Assembly: GCA_947503525.1 (NCBI GenBank)
Contig: CANNEA010000001.1
Span: 62,001-126,000, forward strand
Origin: an uncultured Carboxylicivirga sp.
GTDB lineage: Bacteria > Bacteroidota > Bacteroidia > Bacteroidales > Marinilabiliaceae
Direction: 5' to 3'
Length of the DNA: 64,000 bases
Below the pieces are notes generated by a model. It was not told the DNA's origin. It saw nothing but the letters and a program-made list of their open reading frames with translations, and did not search any database. Shown in pieces: positions 1 to 9,135 of the stretch (the stretch's first letter is position 1; each line of letters begins with the position of its first letter). The position numbers and the translations under genes were made by a program.

Positions 1-1294
1 TGCTAAATTCCAATTTAGGAAGAACAAAAGAATAGAGATTGTCAACTCCTTTTGAGCTACCTCGGGATGAGCTAAAAATTCCTTCCTCTTGCAGACCCTT
101 AAATGCAATTCCAAAATCATCACCTTCGCTATTTATCGGTTTGCCCATGTTATTGACCCGATAGTGCCCAGCCTCGTCATCAAATACAGCTCGGTAAATA
201 TCCAGGCCTCCATACCCAACATGAGCATTGGACGCAAAATAAAGAGTGCCATCAGTTCTGACATATGGAAACATCTCATCACCAGGCGTATTTACAACAC
301 TTCCCAGGTTAACAGGCTCATTCCAACCTTCATCTCCCTTTTCTGATTTCCAAATGTCTTTGCCACCATACCCACCAGGCATATCACTGACAAAGTATAG
401 GGTTTCGTTATCAGGCGAGATGGCAGGATGAGCGATTAAAACACTATCACCTCCAATTATTATTTGCGAAGGTTCGCCCCACTTTCCACCTGATCGGCTC
501 ACCATATAAACCTCAGCGCTAGATGGCATTTCATTGTCGTAACGACATCGCGTAAAATACATCGATTTACCATCATCCGACATGGTAGCACTGCCTTCAT
601 CAAAAGTTGTATTAATACTTTCGTCCAAAGGTTCCGGATCTGTCCATTTGTTCTTGGCATCTATTCGTGATACATAAATGTTAGATCCACCTTGTCCTGT
701 TATCCTATTTCGTTTTCTCGATTTTTTCTCCGTACGCATTGAGGAAAAATAGACCTGGTCGTAGTCAGAACTTGCATAACCGGGCGAAAAATCACTGAAT
801 TTTGGACTGCTTAAGTCTTTAATCTTTTCGACCTGATAGCGTGTTTTAATGGAATCATTCAATACCAGTTTGTACGCGGCCAAACCATTCTGAGCTCGTC
901 TGTCAAGTGCTTTTTTATCCAGGTAGCTTTTGTAAGCTTCTACCGCTTCTTCGTATTTCTCTGAAGCAAAGTAGGTGTCGGCTAAAAAAAGTTCGGCTTC
1001 AATTTCCTCATACTTGTATCGGACACTATTCCGATATGCACTTGCTGCCTTACGGGGTTTATTGGTTCTGCGATAACACTCGCCAAGGTAAAATGCTATT
1101 TCACCCCTGGTGTATTTATTTTTTTCTTTTTTGTACGCTTTTTTGAATTGCTTAGCCGCTCTGTCATATTCACCAATGAGATAAGCTTTATTGGCATTAG
1201 TCATTTTATCGCCAATAGAACATGATTGGAGAAGTACCAATAGAGCTATAATGGAATATACGGGTAATCGAAATGCTTTTACGAAACTGGGCAT
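1..1294 (-). CDS. PorE-like lipoprotein (TPR + PD40 propeller), C-terminus beyond window
   Basis: The frame reads leftwards from ATG at 1294 and is still open at base 1, so only about 431 N-terminal residues are seen. It begins with a lipoprotein signal (LLQSC, Cys25), then TPR-type helices at roughly residues 35-150, then several PD40/WD40-like blades with motifs such as LYFVSD and GGKDIW. This order matches PorE, the T9SS lipoprotein of Porphyromonas (TPR, propeller, carboxypeptidase-like, OmpA-like), which is thought to anchor the secretion machinery to peptidoglycan. The OmpA part would lie outside the window. Lying in the same orientation as porV and porU supports a T9SS role, but similar TPR-PD40-OmpA lipoproteins are numerous in Bacteroidota, so the name is an inference. 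Confidence 0.75.
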   Translation of the reverse strand, partial: MPSFVKAFRLPVYSIIALLVLLQSCSIGDKMTNANKAYLIGEYDRAAKQFKKAYKKEKNKYTRGEIAFYLGECYRRTNKPRKAASAYRNSVRYKYEEIEAELFLADTYFASEKYEEAVEAYKSYLDKKALDRRAQNGLAAYKLVLNDSIKTRYQVEKIKDLSSPKFSDFSPGYASSDYDQVYFSSMRTEKKSRKRNRITGQGGSNIYVSRIDAKNKWTDPEPLDESINTTFDEGSATMSDDGKSMYFTRCRYDNEMPSSAEVYMVSRSGGKWGEPSQIIIGGDSVLIAHPAISPDNETLYFVSDMPGGYGGKDIWKSEKGDEGWNEPVNLGSVVNTPGDEMFPYVRTDGTLYFASNAHVGYGGLDIYRAVFDDEAGHYRVNNMGKPINSEGDDFGIAFKGLQEEGIFSSSRGSSKGVDNLYSFVLPKLEFS

Positions 1295-1380
1295 CAGGTT
1301 CAACGTTTTAAAGAACCAAAAATAAACAATTATTACTTAGATGAAAACGGGAAAGACCCAGTTTTATTATATGTAGACAC

Positions 1381-1695
1381 TTATTCGGAAAATAGGAGTT
1401 GATATGGACGTTTTACGGCTTCTTCTAATTGATGAATGCCGATGTTTCTGCTATATCGGAAATATTCTTTTCCTTCAAAAAACACAAGAACTGTTGGAAC
1501 AGTAAACACTTGATAACTGGCCGCAATATCAGCCTGTTCCATAGTATTTATATATTTTAATTCTAATTTAGGAAAAGTCGTGTCTACGAGTTCCTTTATT
1601 TTAGGTAGCAACACTTTGCAAACACTACAGGCATCATGAGAGAAGTACAGAATTACTGCGTCGGAACTCGAACTTAAATTAGATAACTCTTCCAT
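1381..1695 (-). CDS. small thioredoxin-family protein
   Basis: A 104-residue single-domain thioredoxin fold with no signal peptide, hence cytoplasmic. The redox motif is Cys23-Ser-Val-Cys26 (a CxxC with unusual middle residues; classical thioredoxin has CGPC), and the cis-proline loop TVPT lies near residue 67. It probably acts as a thiol-disulfide reductant, target unknown. It starts 3 bases after the ispF stop, so it is almost certainly co-transcribed with ispF and the porU-porV genes upstream, and the PorE-like gene follows after 86 bases. The family is clear; the specific role is not. Confidence 0.85.
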   Translation of the reverse strand: MEELSNLSSSSDAVILYFSHDACSVCKVLLPKIKELVDTTFPKLELKYINTMEQADIAASYQVFTVPTVLVFFEGKEYFRYSRNIGIHQLEEAVKRPYQLLFSE

Positions 1696-1698
1696 ATT

Positions 1699-2178
1699 TT
1701 ATGCTTTTGAAATCAATACCGTTGCATAAGCCGAAATACCTGCTTCGCTACCTACAAAGCCTAATTTTTCCGTTGTGGTTGCTTTTATGGCAATATCTTC
1801 CAAGTCAATTTGCATCACCTCAGCAAGTGTTTGCTGCATAATTGGAATCAGGTCTTTTAACTTAGGAGTTTGTAATGCAATGGTTGAATCAATGTTTCCA
1901 ACTTCGTATCCTTTATCACGGATAAGATGTATTGTTTTATCCAATAAAATTTTGCTATCAATGCCTTTTAGCGAGGGATCATTATCTGGAAAGTGATAAC
2001 CAATGTCTCTCATATTGGCAGCACCAAGAAGTGCATCGCAGATGGCATGTATTAATACATCGCCATCTGAATGTCCTATGCTACCTTTTGTGTGTTCAAT
2101 TTTAATTCCACCTATCCATAACTCTTCACCTTCACCAAGTTTATGAACATCGTAACCAAAACCGACCCTGATTTTCAT
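1699..2178 (-). CDS. ispF: 2-C-methyl-D-erythritol 2,4-cyclodiphosphate synthase
   Basis: IspF converts CDP-methylerythritol 2-phosphate to the cyclic diphosphate in the non-mevalonate isoprenoid pathway. The 159-residue length is standard. Metal-binding residues are visible at Asp10 and His12 (motif GYDVH) and at His44 within LIHAICDALLGA; the C-terminal TTTEKLGFVG segment is the usual CDP-binding region. It lies 15 bases after porV. The order porU-porV-ispF is also found in Porphyromonas, so the linkage is conserved although the functions are unrelated. Confidence 0.96.
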   Translation of the reverse strand: MKIRVGFGYDVHKLGEGEELWIGGIKIEHTKGSIGHSDGDVLIHAICDALLGAANMRDIGYHFPDNDPSLKGIDSKILLDKTIHLIRDKGYEVGNIDSTIALQTPKLKDLIPIMQQTLAEVMQIDLEDIAIKATTTEKLGFVGSEAGISAYATVLISKA

Positions 2179-2193
2179 ATCTATTTCTTATAA

Positions 2194-3297
2194 CTATCGA
2201 CGACGTTTCTTACTTCCTCCATTCATCTCACTTAAATCAAATGATAAAGAGAAACGCATAGTATTAGCCAAAGGATTGTTCTGTACCATTGGGATGATAT
2301 AAGAAGCATCCAATTGGAACATATTAAACTTTAAACCTGCACCGGCAGATGCAAATTTACGATTACCTTGATTCTCGTGCTCATGGAAATAACCAGCTCT
2401 TAAAGCAAATTGCTTATTATACCAATATTCGGTACCTATGGAGAATGTTATTTGTTCCGGATTCCCAAAATCACTTTCTGTCTGAAGGTTGCCATTCTCA
2501 TCAGTGATGGTATAAGGAACCAATAAACGGTTGGCATCAAGGGCAAACGCAATGGAGTTGTATTTATCAAGCTCCATTTCATATCCTACACCAAGTTTAA
2601 GGTTAGTAGGTATAAATTCTTTATTTACACCATCATAACTAATTTTAGATCCGATGTTAGAAATGTTTAAACCAGCAGTGAATTCAGCATCATTTCTATT
2701 TACCTTCATTGGATTTCTAAAATAAAAGGCAACATCAGCTGCGAAAGCATTACCAGGCTGTAACGAACCACCTTCTCCACCGTATCCATTGGTCAGATCC
2801 GATCGAATATATCTAAAGGCAACAGCACCGGAGAATTTCTCTGAAAGAACTCGTGAATAGGCTGCATCCAAAGCAAATTCATTCGGACTACCAGTATATT
2901 CCACATTCCCATCAGAACCGGTAAAAGTAATCTGACCAAGTGAAAAGTAACGTAAAGAAGCACTCACCGTTTGCATATCATCCAAGCGATAATAGAAGGA
3001 TGTGTAATACATGTTGATGTCGTTCACCAATTTACGTAACCAAGGTGTAAATGATATCGATACCCCCATACTGCTTTCAATAAAAGCATACTTAGCAGGA
3101 TTTAAATGCTGCGAGTTCATGTCAGGAGAGGTTGCAACACCAGCATCTCCCATACCACCGGAACGTGATTCGGGGGTAATGTTTAAGAATGGAACTGCCG
3201 TTTGAATAGGAGTACCGGATTCTTGAGCCTGAGATATAGAAAGGGTTAAAGACAGGGTTAAGATCAGTGCACCAATCTTTAAATTCATCTTCTTCAT
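2194..3297 (-). CDS. porV: T9SS outer-membrane shuttle protein PorV (LptO)
   Basis: An outer-membrane beta-barrel of the PorV/FadL-like family, 367 residues. In the T9SS, PorV collects cargo from the translocon and delivers it to the PorU sortase. The start at 3297 gives a clean signal peptide (MKKMNLKIGALILTLSLTLS, then IS-QAQ); the frame is open further upstream to 3447, but that would overlap porU and has no signal sequence. The mature N-terminus carries the family's motif GGMGDAGVAT, followed by alternating aromatic beta-strands and a C-terminal SFDLSEMNGG segment. It follows porU by about 85 bases. Confidence 0.93.
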   Translation of the reverse strand: MKKMNLKIGALILTLSLTLSISQAQESGTPIQTAVPFLNITPESRSGGMGDAGVATSPDMNSQHLNPAKYAFIESSMGVSISFTPWLRKLVNDINMYYTSFYYRLDDMQTVSASLRYFSLGQITFTGSDGNVEYTGSPNEFALDAAYSRVLSEKFSGAVAFRYIRSDLTNGYGGEGGSLQPGNAFAADVAFYFRNPMKVNRNDAEFTAGLNISNIGSKISYDGVNKEFIPTNLKLGVGYEMELDKYNSIAFALDANRLLVPYTITDENGNLQTESDFGNPEQITFSIGTEYWYNKQFALRAGYFHEHENQGNRKFASAGAGLKFNMFQLDASYIIPMVQNNPLANTMRFSLSFDLSEMNGGSKKRRR

Positions 3298-3382
3298 ATT
3301 ACTGATTGTTATTCGTTTATTCTTTTTATTATAGCCGCTTTCCCAAAACGGGTATACATGAAACTGTAAAATTCGATAAATA

Positions 3383-6300
3383 TTATTTAATAACGAGTAT
3401 TTTTTTCGAGAATCTTCCAATCTGACCTTCTTCAGCCTCCATCTCACAATTCAGGATATAAAGTCCTTTTTGCAAATTAGAAGGCAATTTGTAGTCATAC
3501 GGTAGAATTGTGTTACCGAATGAAGGAACAGAGTTTTCGACCTGATCGATTAATCTACCACTAATGGTATAAAGGGTAGTTGTTGTCTTTAAAGTTGAAT
3601 TAGGTGCATCGTGTTGAAAAGAGATTTTAATAGTCTCTCCTGGTGCTGCCGGATTAGGTGATGCAATTGCCTTACCCACTTCCAGATTTCCATTATTTTC
3701 AACATAGAAATCAAGAGTGGATATTGATGAATTATTGAGGTTATCCCAGGCTTTCAGTTGCAAGGTATGTTTACCCGGTTCCATTGTCGGAAGCTGAAAG
3801 CTTAATGATCCTTTCTTGAAATTATTTTTCTCCGAACTGTAGTAATCATTTAATATGATTGCTTTTGATCTGTCGTCATTAATAGTTAATGATAAGTCAT
3901 GCCCAATGCCTACACCACTCGTATTTATTCCACTTTCATCCCTTAGTTCCGCATATAGAATAGGGCGACTTCCCGTTGTTCCGCCATTTTTAAAACTGAC
4001 ATCATTAAGCCATAACACAATCTCAGGTCCAGTGCTGTCGTCAGGTGGATTATCGCTAACACTTCCGACTTTAATATCATTGTTTGCTCCAAACGCTTCC
4101 ACATTATTAATGTCAGACCCGTAAAAACTAATCCTACCACTACCAACATTATACCTAATGTCTTTAGGTACAATAAATGAAGCGTTAAATACGTCATCTT
4201 GTACATCTATCTCACCATTAAAAATCCTATTTTGATAGACGTTATATTCAAATGGAACAGCACCACTGTTACCTAGTGTTTGCACATTAACTTCTTTGTC
4301 GAATACTTTAATGTTAACAGAACCGTTGTCAAAAAGATTAGTTTCTGAATTACCACCAATTATTCCTTCAATATTTATTTGAGTCAAGGCTTTAAGCGTA
4401 TCCTGTTTCAAGGGATCAGCTTCTCCATTAATTTTACTAATGTTAATCTCATTGGTTGGATATGCCAATTGAAGAGCGGGATCTCCCAAAAGATGAAAAT
4501 TAAGTTTATTGATGCTATTAAGGGCTCCGTTTTTAGTGTTTTTTACAACGTCACCAAATCGTAACTTATTTCCATCATCATCTTGCTCAAATATATGATT
4601 GTATACGTTATTGTTGATGTCAAAATTAGAATTTGACCAGGCAATTCGTGTTGTTGTTAGGAGTGCAATGCCTCCTCCATTTGGTGTTTTAAGCACGATT
4701 TCACCCGCTGATCCATCCTGTAGGTTTTTATTGTCATAACGGCTAAACTCACAAGTGGCAGTAATATATATAGGTAACCTGTCTTTATTGGATAGTTTTT
4801 GAATGTCACCTATACTCAGAATGTTTTCGTGCGCCAATTGCTTTTCACTGCCATGTCCTGTATAATTAAATACGAGCGTGCCGTTTGCAAAAGATTCATT
4901 CACTTTGGCATTTACATCAGGATATCGATCTCCTGAAGATGTGATGGTCTTTTTATAGGCATCAAAATATATCTTGTTTAAATCGAATTCAGGATGATTT
5001 TTTTGAACCTTTTGTGCCAATAAATCAGCATGACGCATATGGAGGTTGTTGTCACCATCATCACCAACAAAGGTAATTTCAGCTTTCCATGGTCCCTGAT
5101 ATGAATTGAACATGTACATTTCAATCTTATCAACTACATCTTTAGCCTCTTGATCTGTACCAACTGTTAATCGACCAATACCTATATCAAGTCTGTTGGC
5201 CTGAATGTTTTCACCTTCATTGTCATCTAAAAAACCAAAAAAGTCATCTGTTGTATAAGATGCTGAGATATTTATTGAGTTTTCAGACTGATAAGTTAAA
5301 ATGAAGTTTGAATTATCAGCATCATTATTTCGATTGTCATATGAGCCATCTCCGAATAAGAGCAAATACTTAAATCGATCATCTTTATTATATAGATATC
5401 GGGCAAAGTCTCTTATGGCACTAACATCAGCCTGGCCGGATGAAAACTCATTATAGATTTGTTGAGGTTCCACAATCAGGCATTGTAAGCCCGTTTTTTG
5501 AATGTGGAGTTGCGCTAATCGATTAGCCTGGTCAAGAAATAAAGGATGGCTAATGATTAACATTTCAGGTACCGTTGATCCATGAAGATCTTGATTAACT
5601 ATATCTTCTACTTTAGTGGGTTCAGGTAGGCTCTCATCGGTATTAAATGTGACAAACTCCTTGAGGTGATCCGTTGATAAAGTAAAGCCTTTATTGGATC
5701 CATATGTCTCAATGTTAATTATTTCAGGTGCAGTATGGTCTGTTATGTCCCATAAAATGGAGTTCGAATTAGAGCCGCTTATGTAGAAACGTGTTATATT
5801 TCCAGCGCCGGAAATGCTCTTATCTCTGAACATCAGGTTTTGACTAGCAACAATATTCTCTTTTGCATTTAAACAAAGGAAATTCAAATTTGCAAAGGCA
5901 CCTGAAGCCGATGTGTTGTATTGTATGTCAATAGATACATCCTTAGTATTACTGTAAAAACTCGTTTGACCTATTCCTTCATGTGCGATATTCCCCGTGT
6001 AATCGCCATATCTTACCTTAGGTATGTTTATTGATTGTATTGGAGTAAGCGAACTATTGGTGTAAGTTTCCATAGCTGATGAAAGGTTGGAGTGACCAAT
6101 TACTTCCGTGAGTATTTGAATAGGTTCGCTTGTAATTAAGTTTTTAAATTCAAAGTTATAGCCTTGGCGCTGTCCGGGATAGATATCAGTGCCATACCAT
6201 GTTCGTCCGGAATGTAAAAGGTTTCTTGCCTCTAATTCATAATATTTGTAACTATCGTAACGATCAGTTTCATGAGTAAAGGAATCATGCGATTCATTGC

Positions 6301-7156
6301 TTAATTCAACTCTTAAACCAGAGCCATTATTATCGCTAAGAAAGTAATAGGCTTCGTCAACATAGTCATGAATTTTATGAACAAACATGTCTAGTTTTTC
6401 ATCATATTCCCATTTAGTAGGGCCTTGGGCATAGAAGTAGATAGCATTATTATGATGCCAAACCGCATTTTCTTTTAGGTCATCAAAACGAGGAATGCTA
6501 TTGGCCTTAGGCAACATATTTCCTCCATTTCCAAAAACATTAACAGATGCCCCATTGCTAAAACCCCATGATGTTAATAAGGAATATGGGATTCGATGGA
6601 CTCCTGAATCACTTATTCTGATTTTAATCCATTTGCCTGAACTAAGCACTGAATTAGCAGCAGCTGTGCTTTTAATCAATGGCTTTGATACAGTAGAGCT
6701 GATAGTAGGAATGTCAATATTTAATTCAAAGCGGCTTATTTTTAAGAAAGAGTTATGTTCTTTATTATAGGAGAGGGGCGCTATATGCACTTCCAGAAAA
6801 TGTTTCTTGCTAATGGTTACAATTTGTTTGGTTAGCATATTAAGCTGATCAGACTGAATTGAATTAAGCCAATTGGTTTCAACGGCATTTAACGCAAGCA
6901 AATCCTTTGGAAGGACTTTTACATCAATTTCTTCAATTGATCCTGAAAATTGTTCGAGTGGGATTTGAATAGAAATAACGGGTAACCCGTATTCATTGTA
7001 TCCTGACTGTTCGGCGAATTGAATTTGTTGATTACTTTCCGAAGAAGTTTCAGTCAAACTTATCCAATTAATATTAATAATCTTTTGCAGAGGCTGACCG
7101 AAGGTCAGTCCAACAAATAAATTACTTAGAATCAGGATTATTATAATTTTATTCAT
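3383..7156 (-). CDS. porU: T9SS C-terminal signal peptidase / sortase PorU
   Basis: PorU is the gingipain-like (peptidase C25) protein that removes the C-terminal signal of T9SS cargo and attaches cargo to surface lipopolysaccharide. Taking ATG 7156 gives 1257 residues with a signal peptide (MNKIIIILILSNLFVGLTFG); upstream in-frame ATGs at 7177 and 7198 are less likely. The C25 catalytic pair is visible: His768 in NYTGHGSE and Cys802 in TATCEFSR. After Ig-like segments the protein ends in its own type A T9SS C-terminal domain (SPNPAAPGETIKISF ... GLYIL ... KKILVIK). It is followed by porV and is divergent from gldJ. Confidence 0.95.
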   Translation of the reverse strand: MNKIIIILILSNLFVGLTFGQPLQKIININWISLTETSSESNQQIQFAEQSGYNEYGLPVISIQIPLEQFSGSIEEIDVKVLPKDLLALNAVETNWLNSIQSDQLNMLTKQIVTISKKHFLEVHIAPLSYNKEHNSFLKISRFELNIDIPTISSTVSKPLIKSTAAANSVLSSGKWIKIRISDSGVHRIPYSLLTSWGFSNGASVNVFGNGGNMLPKANSIPRFDDLKENAVWHHNNAIYFYAQGPTKWEYDEKLDMFVHKIHDYVDEAYYFLSDNNGSGLRVELSNESHDSFTHETDRYDSYKYYELEARNLLHSGRTWYGTDIYPGQRQGYNFEFKNLITSEPIQILTEVIGHSNLSSAMETYTNSSLTPIQSINIPKVRYGDYTGNIAHEGIGQTSFYSNTKDVSIDIQYNTSASGAFANLNFLCLNAKENIVASQNLMFRDKSISGAGNITRFYISGSNSNSILWDITDHTAPEIINIETYGSNKGFTLSTDHLKEFVTFNTDESLPEPTKVEDIVNQDLHGSTVPEMLIISHPLFLDQANRLAQLHIQKTGLQCLIVEPQQIYNEFSSGQADVSAIRDFARYLYNKDDRFKYLLLFGDGSYDNRNNDADNSNFILTYQSENSINISASYTTDDFFGFLDDNEGENIQANRLDIGIGRLTVGTDQEAKDVVDKIEMYMFNSYQGPWKAEITFVGDDGDNNLHMRHADLLAQKVQKNHPEFDLNKIYFDAYKKTITSSGDRYPDVNAKVNESFANGTLVFNYTGHGSEKQLAHENILSIGDIQKLSNKDRLPIYITATCEFSRYDNKNLQDGSAGEIVLKTPNGGGIALLTTTRIAWSNSNFDINNNVYNHIFEQDDDGNKLRFGDVVKNTKNGALNSINKLNFHLLGDPALQLAYPTNEINISKINGEADPLKQDTLKALTQINIEGIIGGNSETNLFDNGSVNIKVFDKEVNVQTLGNSGAVPFEYNVYQNRIFNGEIDVQDDVFNASFIVPKDIRYNVGSGRISFYGSDINNVEAFGANNDIKVGSVSDNPPDDSTGPEIVLWLNDVSFKNGGTTGSRPILYAELRDESGINTSGVGIGHDLSLTINDDRSKAIILNDYYSSEKNNFKKGSLSFQLPTMEPGKHTLQLKAWDNLNNSSISTLDFYVENNGNLEVGKAIASPNPAAPGETIKISFQHDAPNSTLKTTTTLYTISGRLIDQVENSVPSFGNTILPYDYKLPSNLQKGLYILNCEMEAEEGQIGRFSKKILVIK

Positions 7157-7545
7157 TAATCTTATTTTGCGTTGCATGTAAACTAGAGTATCATGCAATA
7201 ATAATATAATTGTGCTTCGTAAATTTCCTGTTTATAACTAACGCAATTTGTTAGCGATTAGTTTATCATCAATAAGTTTTAAGGCCTCTGAATGAAAGTG
7301 AAAAGCACTTTATTTTCTAAAAGGCACAAAAATAACTTATTCAGCACAAGAAATTTCTATCTTTAACGTTTTTAATTTATAAAAATTGCGAAAGCTTAGA
7401 CTGTGAACTAAAAAAAAGGAATTAAACCTTCTTTTGGTATAACCTTTTTTTATTTTTGCAGTATAACGTAAGCAATTGCGCCTTAGTTTTTTTAAGGATA
7501 ACTAATTCTAAACGATTGAATAATAGATTACAATACAATAAAGCT
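7157..7545. other. divergent intergenic region between porU and gldJ
   Basis: About 390 bases without a convincing gene. It must hold the promoters for the leftward porU operon and rightward gldJ. A Bacteroidota-type box is seen for gldJ at 7451; none was confidently recognised for porU. Confidence 0.6.
7451..7458 (+). promoter_or_regulatory. candidate -7 box (TATTTTTG) of gldJ
   Basis: Matches the Bacteroidota TAnnTTTG consensus about 88 bases before the gldJ ATG. A TTTG lies at 7433-7436, but the 14-base spacing is shorter than the usual roughly 20, so only the -7 element is well supported. Confidence 0.45.
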
Positions 7546-9039
7546 ATGAGATTTAAAAACGGAATTATTCTGGCTATTTTTGCTTTAAGTCTGATTACCA
7601 TTACTTCTTGTAAGAGTAACAAGGGTGGTGGAAATACTTCATCTGCAACCGGTTGGGAGTACAATACTCCTGATAATGGTGGATTTGAATATAAGTCTGG
7701 TTATGAGCAGGAAGCAGGGCCGGGTCTTGTTTTTGTTGAAGGTGGTACCTTCATTATGGGACGAGTAGAACAGGATGTACTTTACGAATGGAATAATGCA
7801 CCTAGGCGTGTAACTGTACCTTCATTTTATATGGATGAGACAGAAGTTCGAAATGTTGATTACCGTGAATATTTATTCTGGATAGGACGTGTATTTGTTG
7901 ATTATCCTGAAGTATATCGTAAAGCCTTACCTGATACATTGGTATGGCGTCGTCCAATGGCTTATAATGAACCATTAGTTGAAAACTATTTACGTCACCC
8001 TGCTTACTCGGAGTATCCGGTGGTTGGTGTAAACCATGTTCAGGCGCAGGATTATTGTAAGTGGAGAACTGATCGTGTAAATGAAATTATTCTTGTAAAC
8101 GAAGGCATTCTGGAGTTTGATGTAAACCAGCAAAATGAAAACGTATTTGATACGGAAGCCTATTTGTATGGACAATATGAAGGAATTCAAGGAAAGAATC
8201 CTCAGGAAGATATGAACCCTAATAATGAGTTTCGTCGTGTACGTTGGGATGATGGTATGCTTTTACCTAAATATCGACTACCAACTGAAGCTGAGTGGGA
8301 ATATGCTGCATTAGGTTTGATTGGTAACTCATATGATGAACGTATGACAAGTCGTCGTATTTATCCATGGGATGGTCATATTACCCGTAATGCAGATAAA
8401 AAAGAACGCGGTAAAATGATGGCTAACTTCGTAAGAGGAAGTGGTGATATGATGGGTATGGCCGGTGATTTGAATGATGGTGGTGATGTAACTGTTGATG
8501 TTCGTTCATACTATCCTAACGATTATGGTTTATATTGTATGGCAGGGAATGTTAACGAATGGGTAGCTGATGTGTATCGTCCATTATCTTTCGAAGATAT
8601 GGATGAGTTTAGTCCTTACCGTGGTAATGTATTTAAGCAAAAAGTTCTTGATGAAGAAGGTTTCATAGTTGAGAAAGATAGCTTAGGACGTATTCGCTAC
8701 AGAACTGAAGAAGATAAAGATATCATGAGTCGTAAGAATTATCGTACTGCTGATAATCGTAACTACGAAGATGGTGATGCTGTATCTAATATTACAACCG
8801 GTTCTTCTTGGACTGATTCTGAAACTAATACTCAGAATATGTATTCAGGAGCTCCTAATAGTAGTTTAGGAAGTCTAGTAAGCGACCGTTCAAGAGTATA
8901 TAAAGGTGGAGGTTGGAGAGACCGTGCTTATTGGTTAGCTCCAGGTGCTCGTCGTTATCTGGACGAACGTGAAAGTCGTGATGATTTAGGTTTCCGTTGT
9001 GCTATGACACGTGTTGGAAGTCCGGTTCAGGCTAAGTAA
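7546..9039 (+). CDS. gldJ: GldJ-like T9SS/gliding lipoprotein (SUMF1 fold)
   Basis: GldJ is an outer-membrane lipoprotein required for T9SS function and gliding in flavobacteria, related to PorK/GldK. The start at 7546 gives 497 residues with a lipoprotein signal (LSLITITSC, Cys22); the frame extends upstream to 7456 but those residues would block the signal. The body is a formylglycine-generating-enzyme-like fold: FVEGGTFIMG, MDETEVRNVDYREYLFW, YRLPTEAEWEYAA, MAGNVNEWVADVY, KGGGWRDRAYWL and LGFRCA. It is used structurally here, since GldJ/GldK proteins are not known to oxidise sulfatase cysteines. Adjacency to porU and porV matches the Flavobacterium arrangement. A GldK-type paralogue cannot be excluded, but the genes usually flanking GldK (GldL, M, N) are absent. 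Confidence 0.87.
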   Translation: MRFKNGIILAIFALSLITITSCKSNKGGGNTSSATGWEYNTPDNGGFEYKSGYEQEAGPGLVFVEGGTFIMGRVEQDVLYEWNNAPRRVTVPSFYMDETEVRNVDYREYLFWIGRVFVDYPEVYRKALPDTLVWRRPMAYNEPLVENYLRHPAYSEYPVVGVNHVQAQDYCKWRTDRVNEIILVNEGILEFDVNQQNENVFDTEAYLYGQYEGIQGKNPQEDMNPNNEFRRVRWDDGMLLPKYRLPTEAEWEYAALGLIGNSYDERMTSRRIYPWDGHITRNADKKERGKMMANFVRGSGDMMGMAGDLNDGGDVTVDVRSYYPNDYGLYCMAGNVNEWVADVYRPLSFEDMDEFSPYRGNVFKQKVLDEEGFIVEKDSLGRIRYRTEEDKDIMSRKNYRTADNRNYEDGDAVSNITTGSSWTDSETNTQNMYSGAPNSSLGSLVSDRSRVYKGGGWRDRAYWLAPGARRYLDERESRDDLGFRCAMTRVGSPVQAK

Positions 9040-9062
9040 GAATAATAATTCCGATAAGATAT

Positions 9063-9096
9063 AAGAGGTTGGCTTTTTTAGTCAACCTCTTTTTTT
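9063..9096 (+). terminator. intrinsic terminator after gldJ
   Basis: AAGAGGTTG (9063-9071) pairs with CAACCTCTT (9083-9091) around a short T-rich loop and runs into a T tract. It lies 24 bases past the gldJ stop. Confidence 0.85.
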
Positions 9097-9103
9097 ATTT
9101 TTG
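9096..9103 (+). promoter_or_regulatory. candidate -7 box (TATTTTTG) of murF
   Basis: A TAnnTTTG match immediately after the gldJ terminator and about 33 bases before the murF ATG, consistent with murF having its own promoter. The -33 element is not clear. Confidence 0.45.
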
Positions 9104-9135
9104 TTGTTAGACCTATTGTTTAAAGATTATTGTTC

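Noticed and set aside
2194-3447. Long upstream extension of the porV frame
   Set aside because: The added 50 residues overlap porU and lack a signal peptide, while the internal ATG at 3297 gives a proper one.
7456-7545. N-terminal extension of the gldJ frame
   Set aside because: It would precede the lipoprotein signal by 30 residues and start within the candidate promoter.
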